From Actinomycetota bacterium (GTDB lineage: Bacteria > Actinomycetota > Acidimicrobiia > Acidimicrobiales > JAMCPL01), in contig JAMCPC010000076.1 of NCBI GenBank assembly GCA_023379725.1, positions 13,165 to 18,717 of the forward strand: 5,553 nucleotides of DNA, written 5' to 3'. The notes under the pieces are model-generated. The model saw nothing but the letters and a program-made list of their open reading frames with translations, was not told where the DNA came from and ran no database searches. The position numbers and the translations under genes were made by a program. Position 1 is the first letter of the stretch; every line of letters begins with the position of its first letter. Below are positions 1 through 4,697 of this stretch, one piece after another.

Positions 1-635
1 CTTGTAGCTTCGGAGGCATCTGCCTGGGCTGCCTGCTCGGCTTTTTCCGCATTGTCGAGTGAAAATTGAGCTTGATCGAGAGCAGCCTGGGCTTTCGCGA
101 CTCCTGCCTGCGCGGCAATAACTGCCGCCTGCTGGTTGGCTGAATTGTTGGTCTGGGTATTCTGCAAAACACTCTGAGCAACCGCAAGTTGCCCAGCAAG
201 GGTGGGACTGGTGACCGTTGCCAACGCTTGGCCTGCCTGTACCGTCTGACCTTGACTGACGTTTACTGAGGTAACGGTGCCTGAGTTTGCAGCTACGATA
301 GTCAGCGCTGCTTTTGGCGAAACCGCTCCAGAGAGAGTCAACTGGTAAGTAGCCGTCCCTGATACAGCCGATGCTGCTATGACGGAGCTGACTCCACCGA
401 TACCGTGCTTGCCCTTCTTCCCCTTTTTGCCCTTCTTCCCCTTTTTGCCGTGGTGAGCCCCATGATGTGCCCCGCCTCCGGAGGAGCCAGCGAATGCAAT
501 CGAGCTTGCGCCCAGCCCAGCACCCGTGCCAAGAACTATCACTACCAGCATTACCGCTGCCAGCCTTGTGCGTCCAGTGGTCCCTATCGAACGATGGTAG
601 ACGGCGTTCACTCTGCGCCTCGATCCTGCCGCCAT
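1..635 (-). CDS. HlyD/RND-type efflux adaptor (membrane fusion protein), 3' end outside window
   Basis: The minus-strand frame is open from an ATG at 635 to the left edge (211 codons visible). Residues 1-24 are basic and 25-46 form one hydrophobic segment (LAAVMLVVIVLGTGAG), a signal anchor. Next come a Gly/His stretch and a GKKGKKGKKGKKGKHG tract (about 63-78). Residues 111-141 (IVAANSGTVTSVNVSQGQTV, then QAGQALATV) match the biotinyl-lipoyl half-motif of HlyD/AcrA/MacA adaptors. Residues 148-211, rich in Ala, Gln and Lys, start the coiled-coil hairpin. Such proteins link an inner-membrane transporter to export across the envelope; in Gram-positives they often partner MacB-like ABC transporters. 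An in-frame ATG at 713 would add 26 residues. I prefer 635 because AGGTAGGG lies just upstream and the 713 start has a weak SD. The partner transporter is not visible. Family is secure; substrate is unknown. Confidence 0.85.
   Translation of the reverse strand, partial: MAAGSRRRVNAVYHRSIGTTGRTRLAAVMLVVIVLGTGAGLGASSIAFAGSSGGGAHHGAHHGKKGKKGKKGKKGKHGIGGVSSVIAASAVSGTATYQLTLSGAVSPKAALTIVAANSGTVTSVNVSQGQTVQAGQALATVTSPTLAGQLAVAQSVLQNTQTNNSANQQAAVIAAQAGVAKAQAALDQAQFSLDNAEKAEQAAQADASEAT
411..446. repeat. Two perfect 18-bp tandem copies encoding the Lys/Gly tract of the adaptor
   Basis: GCCCTTCTTCCCCTTTTT occurs twice head to tail (411-428, 429-446). On the minus strand each unit encodes six residues of the KKG repeat. 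Such in-frame tandem DNA can change length by slippage, so the basic tract probably varies between strains. Confidence 0.85.
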
Positions 636-736
636 CAACCCTACCTGCCTGGCTAGCTTGGATAGACGATTCTTTAAATCAATCTTTCTACAGGCTGATG
701 CTATTACCTTCATACAGGTAATTAAACACCACCGGC

Positions 737-765
737 ATTAAAAATAGATTAAGAAGAGCTAACAA
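737..765 (-). promoter_or_regulatory. Candidate sigma-70-type promoter for the adaptor gene
   Basis: On the minus strand TTGTTA (765-760) and TTTAAT (742-737) are separated by 17 bp. They match the -35 and -10 consensus at 4/6 and 5/6 positions. Transcription would start near 730, upstream of both candidate starts (713 and 635). The region is A/T-rich, so a chance match is possible. Confidence 0.4.
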
Positions 766-796
766 CTTGTTTAATTTTTTCCGGTTTGACCCCTGG

Positions 797-836
797 TGCC
801 TATCCGCTGAGTCTCTAGAGGCTCAGCGGATAGGCA
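797..836. repeat. 40-bp near-perfect palindrome centred on CTAG
   Basis: The two arms (797-816 and 817-836) are reverse complements except for one T/G mismatched pair. The right arm is the left terminal inverted repeat of the element at 816-1016. The left arm is an additional inverted copy of the same tip (TGCCTATCCGCTGAG followed by TCTC). It looks like two element ends abutting at CTAG. As RNA it would form a very stable hairpin, but no U-run follows on either strand. Confidence 0.85.
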
Positions 837-1016
837 GGTTGGATCAGAGAGCCGTTCATCCGGGCGAGTAGGGCAAGGCGGAGGAGGAGAGGCAGGCTGG
901 AGCGCCTGCCCGACGACGACAAACCATGACCGGCTTACGCCACAGGTCATGGCTACCGATTGCCATACGAAGTCTGGGGGGCGGTGCGCCCGAGATGTCT
1001 ATCCGCTGAGCCTCTA
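816..1016. mobile_element. MITE-like element A, 197 bp with 19-bp terminal inverted repeats and TA flanks
   Basis: GAGGCTCAGCGGATAG at 818-833 is repeated exactly in inverse orientation at 999-1014; extending inward gives 18/19 (818-836 against 996-1014). TA dinucleotides at 816-817 and 1015-1016 flank it like a target duplication, and the left one sits in CTAG. This is what IS630/Tc1-mariner elements do (TA duplication, frequent CTAG target). The interior has no ORF but has hairpins: GGCAGGC/GCCTGCC (891-897/904-910), CCATGACC/GGTCATGG (924-931/945-952) and GGGCG/CGCCC (979-983/987-991). No transposase is present, so it would be non-autonomous. IRs and flanks are seen; family assignment is inference. 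Confidence 0.6.
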
Positions 1017-1076
1017 AATAACCATGGGTTCCCGCTAGCCAGATAATGTCTCTAGCGACGTTCTCGTCGCTGGCTA
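1016..1076. repeat. Hairpin-forming interspersed repeat, copy 1
   Basis: The first 53 nt (1016-1068) match 4480-4532 at 44 positions. They open with AAATAACCATGGGTTCCCGC, identical in all three copies. Stem CGCTAG/CTAGCG (1033-1038/1052-1057) has a 13-nt loop. Two alternatives overlap it and cannot form with it: AGCGACG/CGTCGCT (1054-1060/1065-1071, loop ttct) and TAGCCAG/CTGGCTA (1036-1042/1070-1076). Element A directly abuts the left edge, replacing the tip sequence that precedes copies 2 and 3. Confidence 0.75.
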
Positions 1077-1102
1077 AAAGGATATCAGATACTACCGGCC
1101 GC

Positions 1103-1124
1103 AGATGCTTAAGAGATGCTTAAG
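1103..1124. repeat. 11-bp tandem duplication spanning the kinase stop codon
   Basis: AGATGCTTAAG occurs twice in direct tandem (1103-1113, 1114-1124). The right copy contains the kinase TAA. The duplicated copy downstream supplies a second TAA that would be out of frame, so it does not alter the protein. Confidence 0.8.
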
Positions 1125-2499
1125 CAGATGAAGATGCTGCTGGCGATAAGTTCACAGTAACGAGGGTATGGCTGCCCAGTTCACTCTCTATCGTAATGCT
1201 ACCACCGTGAGATTCTACTATCCGGCGCGTAATTGCCAGCCCCAGACCAAATCCAGGTACCCGTCTTGATGCCTGTCCTCGATAGAATCTGTCAAATGCA
1301 TGTTCGAGATCCCGAGATGACATGCCGGGGCCGCTGTCGCGGACAGAAAGCTCGTTACCTACCAGATTTACCTGAATTAGCTTACCGGCTGGACTCCATT
1401 TGGCTGCATTGTCGAGGATGTTAAAGACCGCTCTTTCCAGCCTTGCTCTTGAGCCCCTTAGTGGAGTTACCTCGACGTTACTTTCCACCAAGATATCCGG
1501 ATAGGCTAATTTCAAACGGTTGATAGATGTCATTACTATATCGTCAAGATATACAACTTCATATGGTTCATCTGCTTTGACACCTTCATCTTCACGCGCC
1601 AGGTCGACCAGGTCGCTGATGAGAGCAGTCAGGTTGTCAAACTGCAGGCGTATATCATCTACAAGCTGAACACGTTCAGTGGGTGGTAACGATTCATTTT
1701 CAGCCAAGACCTCTACGTTCGTTCGCAGACCTGCCAGTGGCGTCCGTAGCTCGTGTGAGGCATCTGCAACAAGCTGGCGCTGGGCACGCTGTGTAGTCTC
1801 CAGGACACCAAGCATCGAATTGAGGGCACTGGCGAGGCGCCCTATCTCGTCCTGCTTACCTACCTCGATACGTTCATGCAAGTCGCCGGTTTTTTCTACT
1901 CTCTCTACCGCACGAGTAAGCCTCCTGATCGGTCTGAGAGCTGCCCCGGCTACCAGCAACCCAAGAAGCAACGCAAACAACACGCCTGTAGAGCTGACTA
2001 TTACGAGCACTACAAGCAGACGATCAAGCTCATTCTGGATCGATCCGACCGGCTTTATAACCTCGATAGCTTGCCCATTGCCGTATGGTGCTACCAACAT
2101 TCTCACTGGTATCCCCGAAATAGTCAGGTCATCAAAGGAACCGCTTATATGGCCATTTTCCCCGGCAACCCGACGAGCCAGAGAGGTAACCGGGAGGTGG
2201 ACACTGGCATTCTGTGCCGCGATGACATCTCCCTTGCTGTTCACCAACTGCACCAAGGTAGGCAACTCGGAAAGTCGAGCAAGTGTCGCTTTGCGTGGTT
2301 TGACTATTTCACTTATGCCATTCTGGAGTACCAGATCGTTCTCTCTACGAAGCGCCGCATCTACTCTATGATAGAGATCATGACGTACAACGATATATAT
2401 TGTTGCAGATGACAGCAGTACGCCAGCCAATACCGCTACTGCCACAGCGATAACGACCTTTGCTCTCCAGCTTAGAGCCTGCCGAACGCCTCTCGACAC
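1120..2499 (-). CDS. Membrane sensor histidine kinase with HAMP domain, MprB-like
   Basis: This 459-residue kinase phosphorylates the adjacent response regulator. Residues 1-13 are cytoplasmic, 14-38 are TM1, about 39-158 form an extracytoplasmic sensor and 160-187 are TM2. HAMP spans about 185-237. HisKA carries the phosphoacceptor His249 in ASHELRTPL. HATPase_c has the N-box RAVFNILDNAAKWSP (Asn360, Asn364), G1 DSGPG (388-392) and G2 GFGLGL (416-421), so all catalytic motifs are present. N-box wording and HAMP-HisKA order resemble actinobacterial MprB/PrrB kinases. Start: an in-frame TAA immediately precedes the GTG at 2499, so no upstream start is possible. GCAGGA lies 10 nt before it. It lies 26 bp after the regulator gene, so is probably co-transcribed. 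The sensor has no recognised ligand fold. Confidence 0.93.
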   Translation of the reverse strand: MSRGVRQALSWRAKVVIAVAVAVLAGVLLSSATIYIVVRHDLYHRVDAALRRENDLVLQNGISEIVKPRKATLARLSELPTLVQLVNSKGDVIAAQNASVHLPVTSLARRVAGENGHISGSFDDLTISGIPVRMLVAPYGNGQAIEVIKPVGSIQNELDRLLVVLVIVSSTGVLFALLLGLLVAGAALRPIRRLTRAVERVEKTGDLHERIEVGKQDEIGRLASALNSMLGVLETTQRAQRQLVADASHELRTPLAGLRTNVEVLAENESLPPTERVQLVDDIRLQFDNLTALISDLVDLAREDEGVKADEPYEVVYLDDIVMTSINRLKLAYPDILVESNVEVTPLRGSRARLERAVFNILDNAAKWSPAGKLIQVNLVGNELSVRDSGPGMSSRDLEHAFDRFYRGQASRRVPGFGLGLAITRRIVESHGGSITIESELGSHTLVTVNLSPAASSSA

Positions 2500-2525
2500 T
2501 TACAGTACATCCTGCAATTGATGCT

Positions 2526-3245
2526 TCACAGACTCTGGCTCCTATTATGGCTGGGTTCTTCCTCGTTCCTTAGAACATAACCAACTCCCCTTACCGTCTG
2601 TATAAGCCTGGGCTTGCCATTCAACTCAGTCTTGTGCCGCAGGTAGCTTATATATACATCCAGCGAATTTGAGGCTGGGCCGAAGTCATACTCCCATACC
2701 TCATTTGAGATTGTTTCACGCGAGAGCACTCTTTCCGCATGTTGCATCAAGAGCTCCAGAAGCCTGAACTCTGTCCTGGTCAATACTATGCTGTCGCTGG
2801 CTCTGGTCACCTTTCTTGTAGCTGTGTTGCATTCCAGATCAGCGTAGCGCAGTACTTCTGGATCCAAAGGGGCGATGCGTCTAAGAAGAGCGCGCACTCT
2901 GGCCAGCAATTCCTCAAGGGCAAATGGCTTGACCAGGTAATCATCTGCTCCAGCATCGAGCCCTTCCACTCTGTCCGAAATTGCATCACGTGCTGTAAGC
3001 ATAAGCACAGGAGTGGTGTCTCCTGAAATCCTCAATCTACGACATATTTCCAGTCCGTCAGGATCGGGAATAGATACATCAAGAATAATCGCATCAGGAT
3101 GCTCTATGCTGAGGTAATCGATGGCACCCTGACCGGTCATGGCGGTGTCGACAGTGAATCCGTGAAGCGTAAGGGCGCGTTGCAGGGCCTTCAAAAGACC
3201 CGGATCATCGTCTACGACAAGCAAGGTCATACCACCTGCGCTCAT
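2526..3245 (-). CDS. OmpR/PhoB-family response regulator, MprA-like
   Basis: This 239-residue regulator has a receiver domain (about 7-122). The acidic pocket is VDDDP (11-15), Asp56 is the phosphorylation site in ILDVSIPD, Thr84 is in LTARD and Lys106 is in YLVKPF. A winged-helix DNA-binding domain (about 128-227) includes LTRTEFRLLELLM, the recognition region VWEYDFGPASNSLDVYISYL and the wing IQTVRGVGYVLR. The run from LTARDAISDRVEGLDAGADD onward is very like mycobacterial MprA. Its partner is the kinase just downstream. The ATG at 3245 overlaps the otsB TGA in ATGA, suggesting translational coupling. An internal ATG at 3230 (residue 6), with AGGTGG just before it, would give the family's usual short N-terminus and escape the repeat at 3244-3264; either start may be used. 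Confidence 0.93.
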   Translation of the reverse strand: MSAGGMTLLVVDDDPGLLKALQRALTLHGFTVDTAMTGQGAIDYLSIEHPDAIILDVSIPDPDGLEICRRLRISGDTTPVLMLTARDAISDRVEGLDAGADDYLVKPFALEELLARVRALLRRIAPLDPEVLRYADLECNTATRKVTRASDSIVLTRTEFRLLELLMQHAERVLSRETISNEVWEYDFGPASNSLDVYISYLRHKTELNGKPRLIQTVRGVGYVLRNEEEPSHNRSQSL

Positions 3246-4333
3246 TTGCGGGACAGGCCACTAGAATCAACTACAATAGCCAGTACCCTTGCCAGACTGG
3301 CCGGTCCCTCCAGGACCAGGTCAGCTCTGCTGTAAAGCTCGGCGGGTATCTCCGGGCTATCAACTGCAACTCTCTGCACGACACTATTGTACTGTGATTC
3401 CAATATATCGAGTGTATCATATGCCTTAAGGTCTCCTTCATCGTCGCCTATATAACATACCCTTTCCTGCCCATTTACCAACTTCAGTACAGTACTGCCC
3501 TTATCAATATGTACAGGAGCTCGCAACTCGATCGCCATCTTACCGGGTTGCAGTTCAAGACCATAAGTAGTGGCGACCCTAGTGGCAACTTCCAGCGCTC
3601 TCGCCGATTCTTCGGGGTGACTTCGCCAGTGTAAGGCAAAGCCGATTCCCTTGTCCTCTATAAAGACGTTGGACAACCCCTCTTTGACTACCTCTTCGTG
3701 AGCCTGTCTTATCTTGTCCTCCCAGGGAGTAATTGCCGAATCGATTACAGTTTCTCCTGCCCACGACAGTTCCAGCCCGTATGAGCCAGCAAATACCAGG
3801 CTGCTACCCCACTCCTTGGGAATGCCCCCAAGTGGCCCCACCCCTCTGCCTTCGTCCAGTTGCTCCTGCCCCATCCACCCCGCCGGTTTCCCTGTCTCAG
3901 CGGGCACCCCCACTCTTTTGCCTTCGTCCAGTTCCTCCTGCAGGAAACTGAGTGATCTACCTGAGACTACTGCAACAAGTGCCAGCCGGACGGAGAGTGC
4001 ATTCAACATATCCGGGACACCCGGTAAGGGCTTTGCATTGGCTGGATCGGGCACTATCTCCGACATAGTGCCGTCGAAATCCAAAAAAAGCGCAGTAGCA
4101 GATGGGGCTTCAATCAACCACTTGGCAAGTAGCTCTTCTGCTTTCTGCCCTGTTTTCTCTTCTGCTTTCTGCCCATCTACAGTGTGGACTTGTACCAACT
4201 CGTCTGCTCTCTGCCGTGTTTTATCGTCTGCTCTCTGCTCCGAATACCCAGACAGTCTCTGCTTGGATACAGTTCCTCTGTGCTCGGGTGGATTATATTC
4301 CAGCCAATGCTGTTCCTGCTCTCTGTCTTTCAC
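3242..4333 (-). CDS. otsB: Trehalose-6-phosphate phosphatase (HAD superfamily) with repeat-bearing insertions
   Basis: It dephosphorylates trehalose-6-phosphate to trehalose in the cytoplasm. HAD motifs are intact: DFDGT (85-89; Asp85 nucleophile, Asp87 acid/base), VVSGRS (122-127), the cap motif EDKGIGFALHWR (226-237), GKMAIELRAP (264-273), DKG (277-279) and GDDEGD (296-301). The last replaces the usual GDDxTDE but keeps the Asp residues. At 363 residues it is longer than typical OtsB (about 230-270). The excess is a 75-residue charged N-terminus with Q(K/R)A(E/D) repeats and a roughly 45-residue insertion (132-178) with a duplicated Q-E-x-LDEG unit. The GTG at 4333 follows an in-frame TAA at 4345-4343, and its SD is weak. 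It is first gene of the operon. The final SGLSRK and stop are encoded by the inverted repeat at 3244-3264. No otsA is visible. Confidence 0.9.
   Translation of the reverse strand: MKDREQEQHWLEYNPPEHRGTVSKQRLSGYSEQRADDKTRQRADELVQVHTVDGQKAEEKTGQKAEELLAKWLIEAPSATALFLDFDGTMSEIVPDPANAKPLPGVPDMLNALSVRLALVAVVSGRSLSFLQEELDEGKRVGVPAETGKPAGWMGQEQLDEGRGVGPLGGIPKEWGSSLVFAGSYGLELSWAGETVIDSAITPWEDKIRQAHEEVVKEGLSNVFIEDKGIGFALHWRSHPEESARALEVATRVATTYGLELQPGKMAIELRAPVHIDKGSTVLKLVNGQERVCYIGDDEGDLKAYDTLDILESQYNSVVQRVAVDSPEIPAELYSRADLVLEGPASLARVLAIVVDSSGLSRK
3244..3264 (-). repeat. 21-bp inverted repeat, left copy, forming the otsB stop/regulator start junction
   Basis: On the minus strand this reads CTAGTGGCCTGTCCCGCAAA plus T, an exact inverse match to 4463-4483. 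It encodes the last otsB residues SGLSRK, and its final bases belong to the ATGA overlap with the regulator. Homology does not extend past 21 bp on either side. Confidence 0.9.
3827..3940 (-). repeat. In-frame duplication inside the otsB insertion
   Basis: QEELDEGKRVGVP (residues 132-144, nt 3940-3902) recurs as QEQLDEGRGVGPLG (156-169, nt 3868-3827). The DNA copies share GCCTTCGTCCAGTT on the plus strand. This accounts for much of the extra sequence between the VVSGRS and FAGSYGLEL motifs, a surface loop at the core/cap boundary in this family. Confidence 0.75.
4130..4237 (-). repeat. Nested in-frame repeats in the otsB N-terminal extension
   Basis: QRADDKTRQRADEL (residues 33-46) and QKAEEKTGQKAEEL (55-68) are diverged copies with a 22-residue (66-nt) period. 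Each is itself an 8-residue direct repeat. The pattern is charged and helix-prone, with no known domain. It indicates expansion by duplication with the reading frame kept. Confidence 0.8.
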
Positions 4334-4462
4334 ATGTCCATCTTATCCACACATCCGTAAGAGACAGTGTAATGCTACCTTACCTGATACAGGCGAGAAT
4401 ACTCCGTTCGTTAAAGCGAGGTGGTTCACCGCAGAAATCCGATATCCTCCCCATGGCTCAAG
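4334..4462 (-). other. Leader upstream of otsB
   Basis: These 129 bp separate otsB from the repeat cluster and should hold the operon promoter. I see only weak -10/-35 pairs, such as TTCTCG-16-TAGCAT around 4402-4375, and no clear operator. The frame leading into otsB is open on the minus strand from about 4440 to a TAA at 4345-4343, with GGAGG further upstream (4451-4447). This could be a short leader peptide or a remnant of a longer N-terminus; neither is supported strongly. Confidence 0.3.
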
Positions 4463-4483
4463 CTAGTGGCCTGTCCCGCAAAT
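4463..4483 (+). repeat. 21-bp inverted repeat, right copy, upstream of otsB
   Basis: It is identical in inverse orientation to 3244-3264, so otsB and its leader lie between the two CTAG tips. Unlike the left copy it runs on into the hairpin repeat starting at 4480. Confidence 0.9.
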
Positions 4484-4534
4484 AACCATGGGTTCCCGCC
4501 AGCCAGATGACACCCCTGGCGGCGTTCTTGTCCT
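4480..4534. repeat. Hairpin-forming interspersed repeat, copy 2
   Basis: Together with its tip (4465-4520) this matches 4574-4629 at 54 of 56 positions. Stem CCGCCAG/CTGGCGG (4496-4502/4516-4522) encloses a 13-nt loop. The loop begins CCAGAT, as in the other copies. Confidence 0.8.
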
Positions 4535-4537
4535 AGA

Positions 4538-4553
4538 CGTAGCTCCAGCTACG
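4538..4553. repeat. Short inverted repeat between hairpin-repeat copies
   Basis: CGTAGCT and AGCTACG are separated by only CC. As RNA it could form a compact hairpin of about six pairs. No U-run follows on either strand, so I do not call it a terminator. Confidence 0.5.
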
Positions 4554-4573
4554 CCTTCGTCCTCGGCCTTGTA

Positions 4574-4668
4574 AGTGGTCTGTCCCGCAAATAACCATGG
4601 GTTCCCGCCAGCCAGATGACGCCCCTGGCTTGCCGGATAACGTCACGCTATTTACGAGACAGACCACT
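4574..4668. mobile_element. MITE-like element B, 95 bp with 20-bp terminal inverted repeats
   Basis: The left end AGTGGTCTGTCCCGCAAATA (4574-4593) and the inverted right end (4649-4668) agree at 18 of 20 positions; both differences are C-to-T. The interior is hairpin-repeat copy 3 plus a short unique stretch, with no coding capacity. The right flank is AG inside CTAG. The left flank is TA, one base out of register with a CTA|GTGG tip, so a clean target duplication is not seen. A non-autonomous element or a deletion derivative of a larger insertion sequence fits best. Confidence 0.6.
4589..4630. repeat. Hairpin-forming interspersed repeat, copy 3, inside element B
   Basis: It is identical to copy 2 from 4589 except for one A/G change, up to CTGGC at 4629, where similarity stops. 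Its stem is one pair shorter: GCCAG/CTGGC (4607-4611/4625-4629). Confidence 0.8.
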
Positions 4669-4677
4669 AGTGGTCTG
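4660..4677. repeat. 18-bp perfect palindrome centred on CTAG at the right end of element B
   Basis: CAGACCACTAGTGGTCTG is its own reverse complement. Its left half is the outer tip of element B; its right half is a truncated inverted copy of the same tip (AGTGGTCTG, 4669-4677). It lies 14 bp past the stop codon of the right-hand gene and could add a weak hairpin to that transcript's 3' end, but no U-run follows. Confidence 0.85.
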
Positions 4678-4685
4678 CGGAGCGT

Positions 4686-4697
4686 GTTTGATCAAAC
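4686..4697. repeat. 12-bp palindrome spanning the fusion-gene stop codon
   Basis: GTTTGATCAAAC contains the TGA stop of the minus-strand gene. It may be coincidental, or a small 3' structure or protein-binding site. Confidence 0.4.

Larger units (their letters stand above)
636..1119. other. Gene-free stretch between adaptor and kinase, filled by repeats
   Basis: No convincing coding region is seen on either strand. From left to right it holds the adaptor leader (636-770), a 40-bp near-palindrome (797-836), an inverted-repeat-bounded element (816-1016), one copy of the hairpin repeat (1016-1076) and an 11-bp tandem duplication at the kinase stop (1103-1124). No T-tract terminator for the kinase operon is evident on the minus strand. 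Hairpins are present but no U-run follows them. Confidence 0.7.

Noticed and set aside
405..721. Two overlapping plus-strand ORFs of about 84 residues
   Set aside because: They are antisense to the adaptor's anchor and Lys/Gly tract, have low-complexity Leu/Pro/Cys composition and match no family.
781..800. Partial fourth copy of the hairpin repeat (TGACCCCTGG resembling TGACGCCCCTGG)
   Set aside because: Only about ten aligned bases with a gap; not distinguishable from chance.
797..836. Rho-independent terminator for the kinase operon
   Set aside because: The hairpin is strong but no T-tract follows on the minus strand, and it lies about 280 bp past the kinase stop. It is better explained as abutted element ends.
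1679..2412. Long plus-strand ORFs of 230 and 178 residues opposite the kinase
   Set aside because: Composition is Ser/Arg-rich or Tyr/Cys/His-rich, with no domain signal, while the minus strand carries every histidine-kinase motif in order.
4343..4455. Short minus-strand ORFs between the repeat cluster and otsB, one starting at ATG 4455 (24 codons)
   Set aside because: There is no convincing ribosome binding site or family, and the lengths are within chance. They are mentioned only in the leader entry.
3714..4485. Plus-strand ORFs of 250 and 127 residues opposite otsB
   Set aside because: They are Ser/Cys-rich shadows of the otsB repeats. The SGLSRK ending of the 127-residue frame comes from the repeat copy at 4463-4483 and does not indicate a gene.
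4463..4680. CRISPR array
   Set aside because: There are only two direct copies of a 56-bp unit at 109-bp offset, one of them within an inverted-repeat-bounded element. There is no regular short repeat/spacer pattern and no cas gene.
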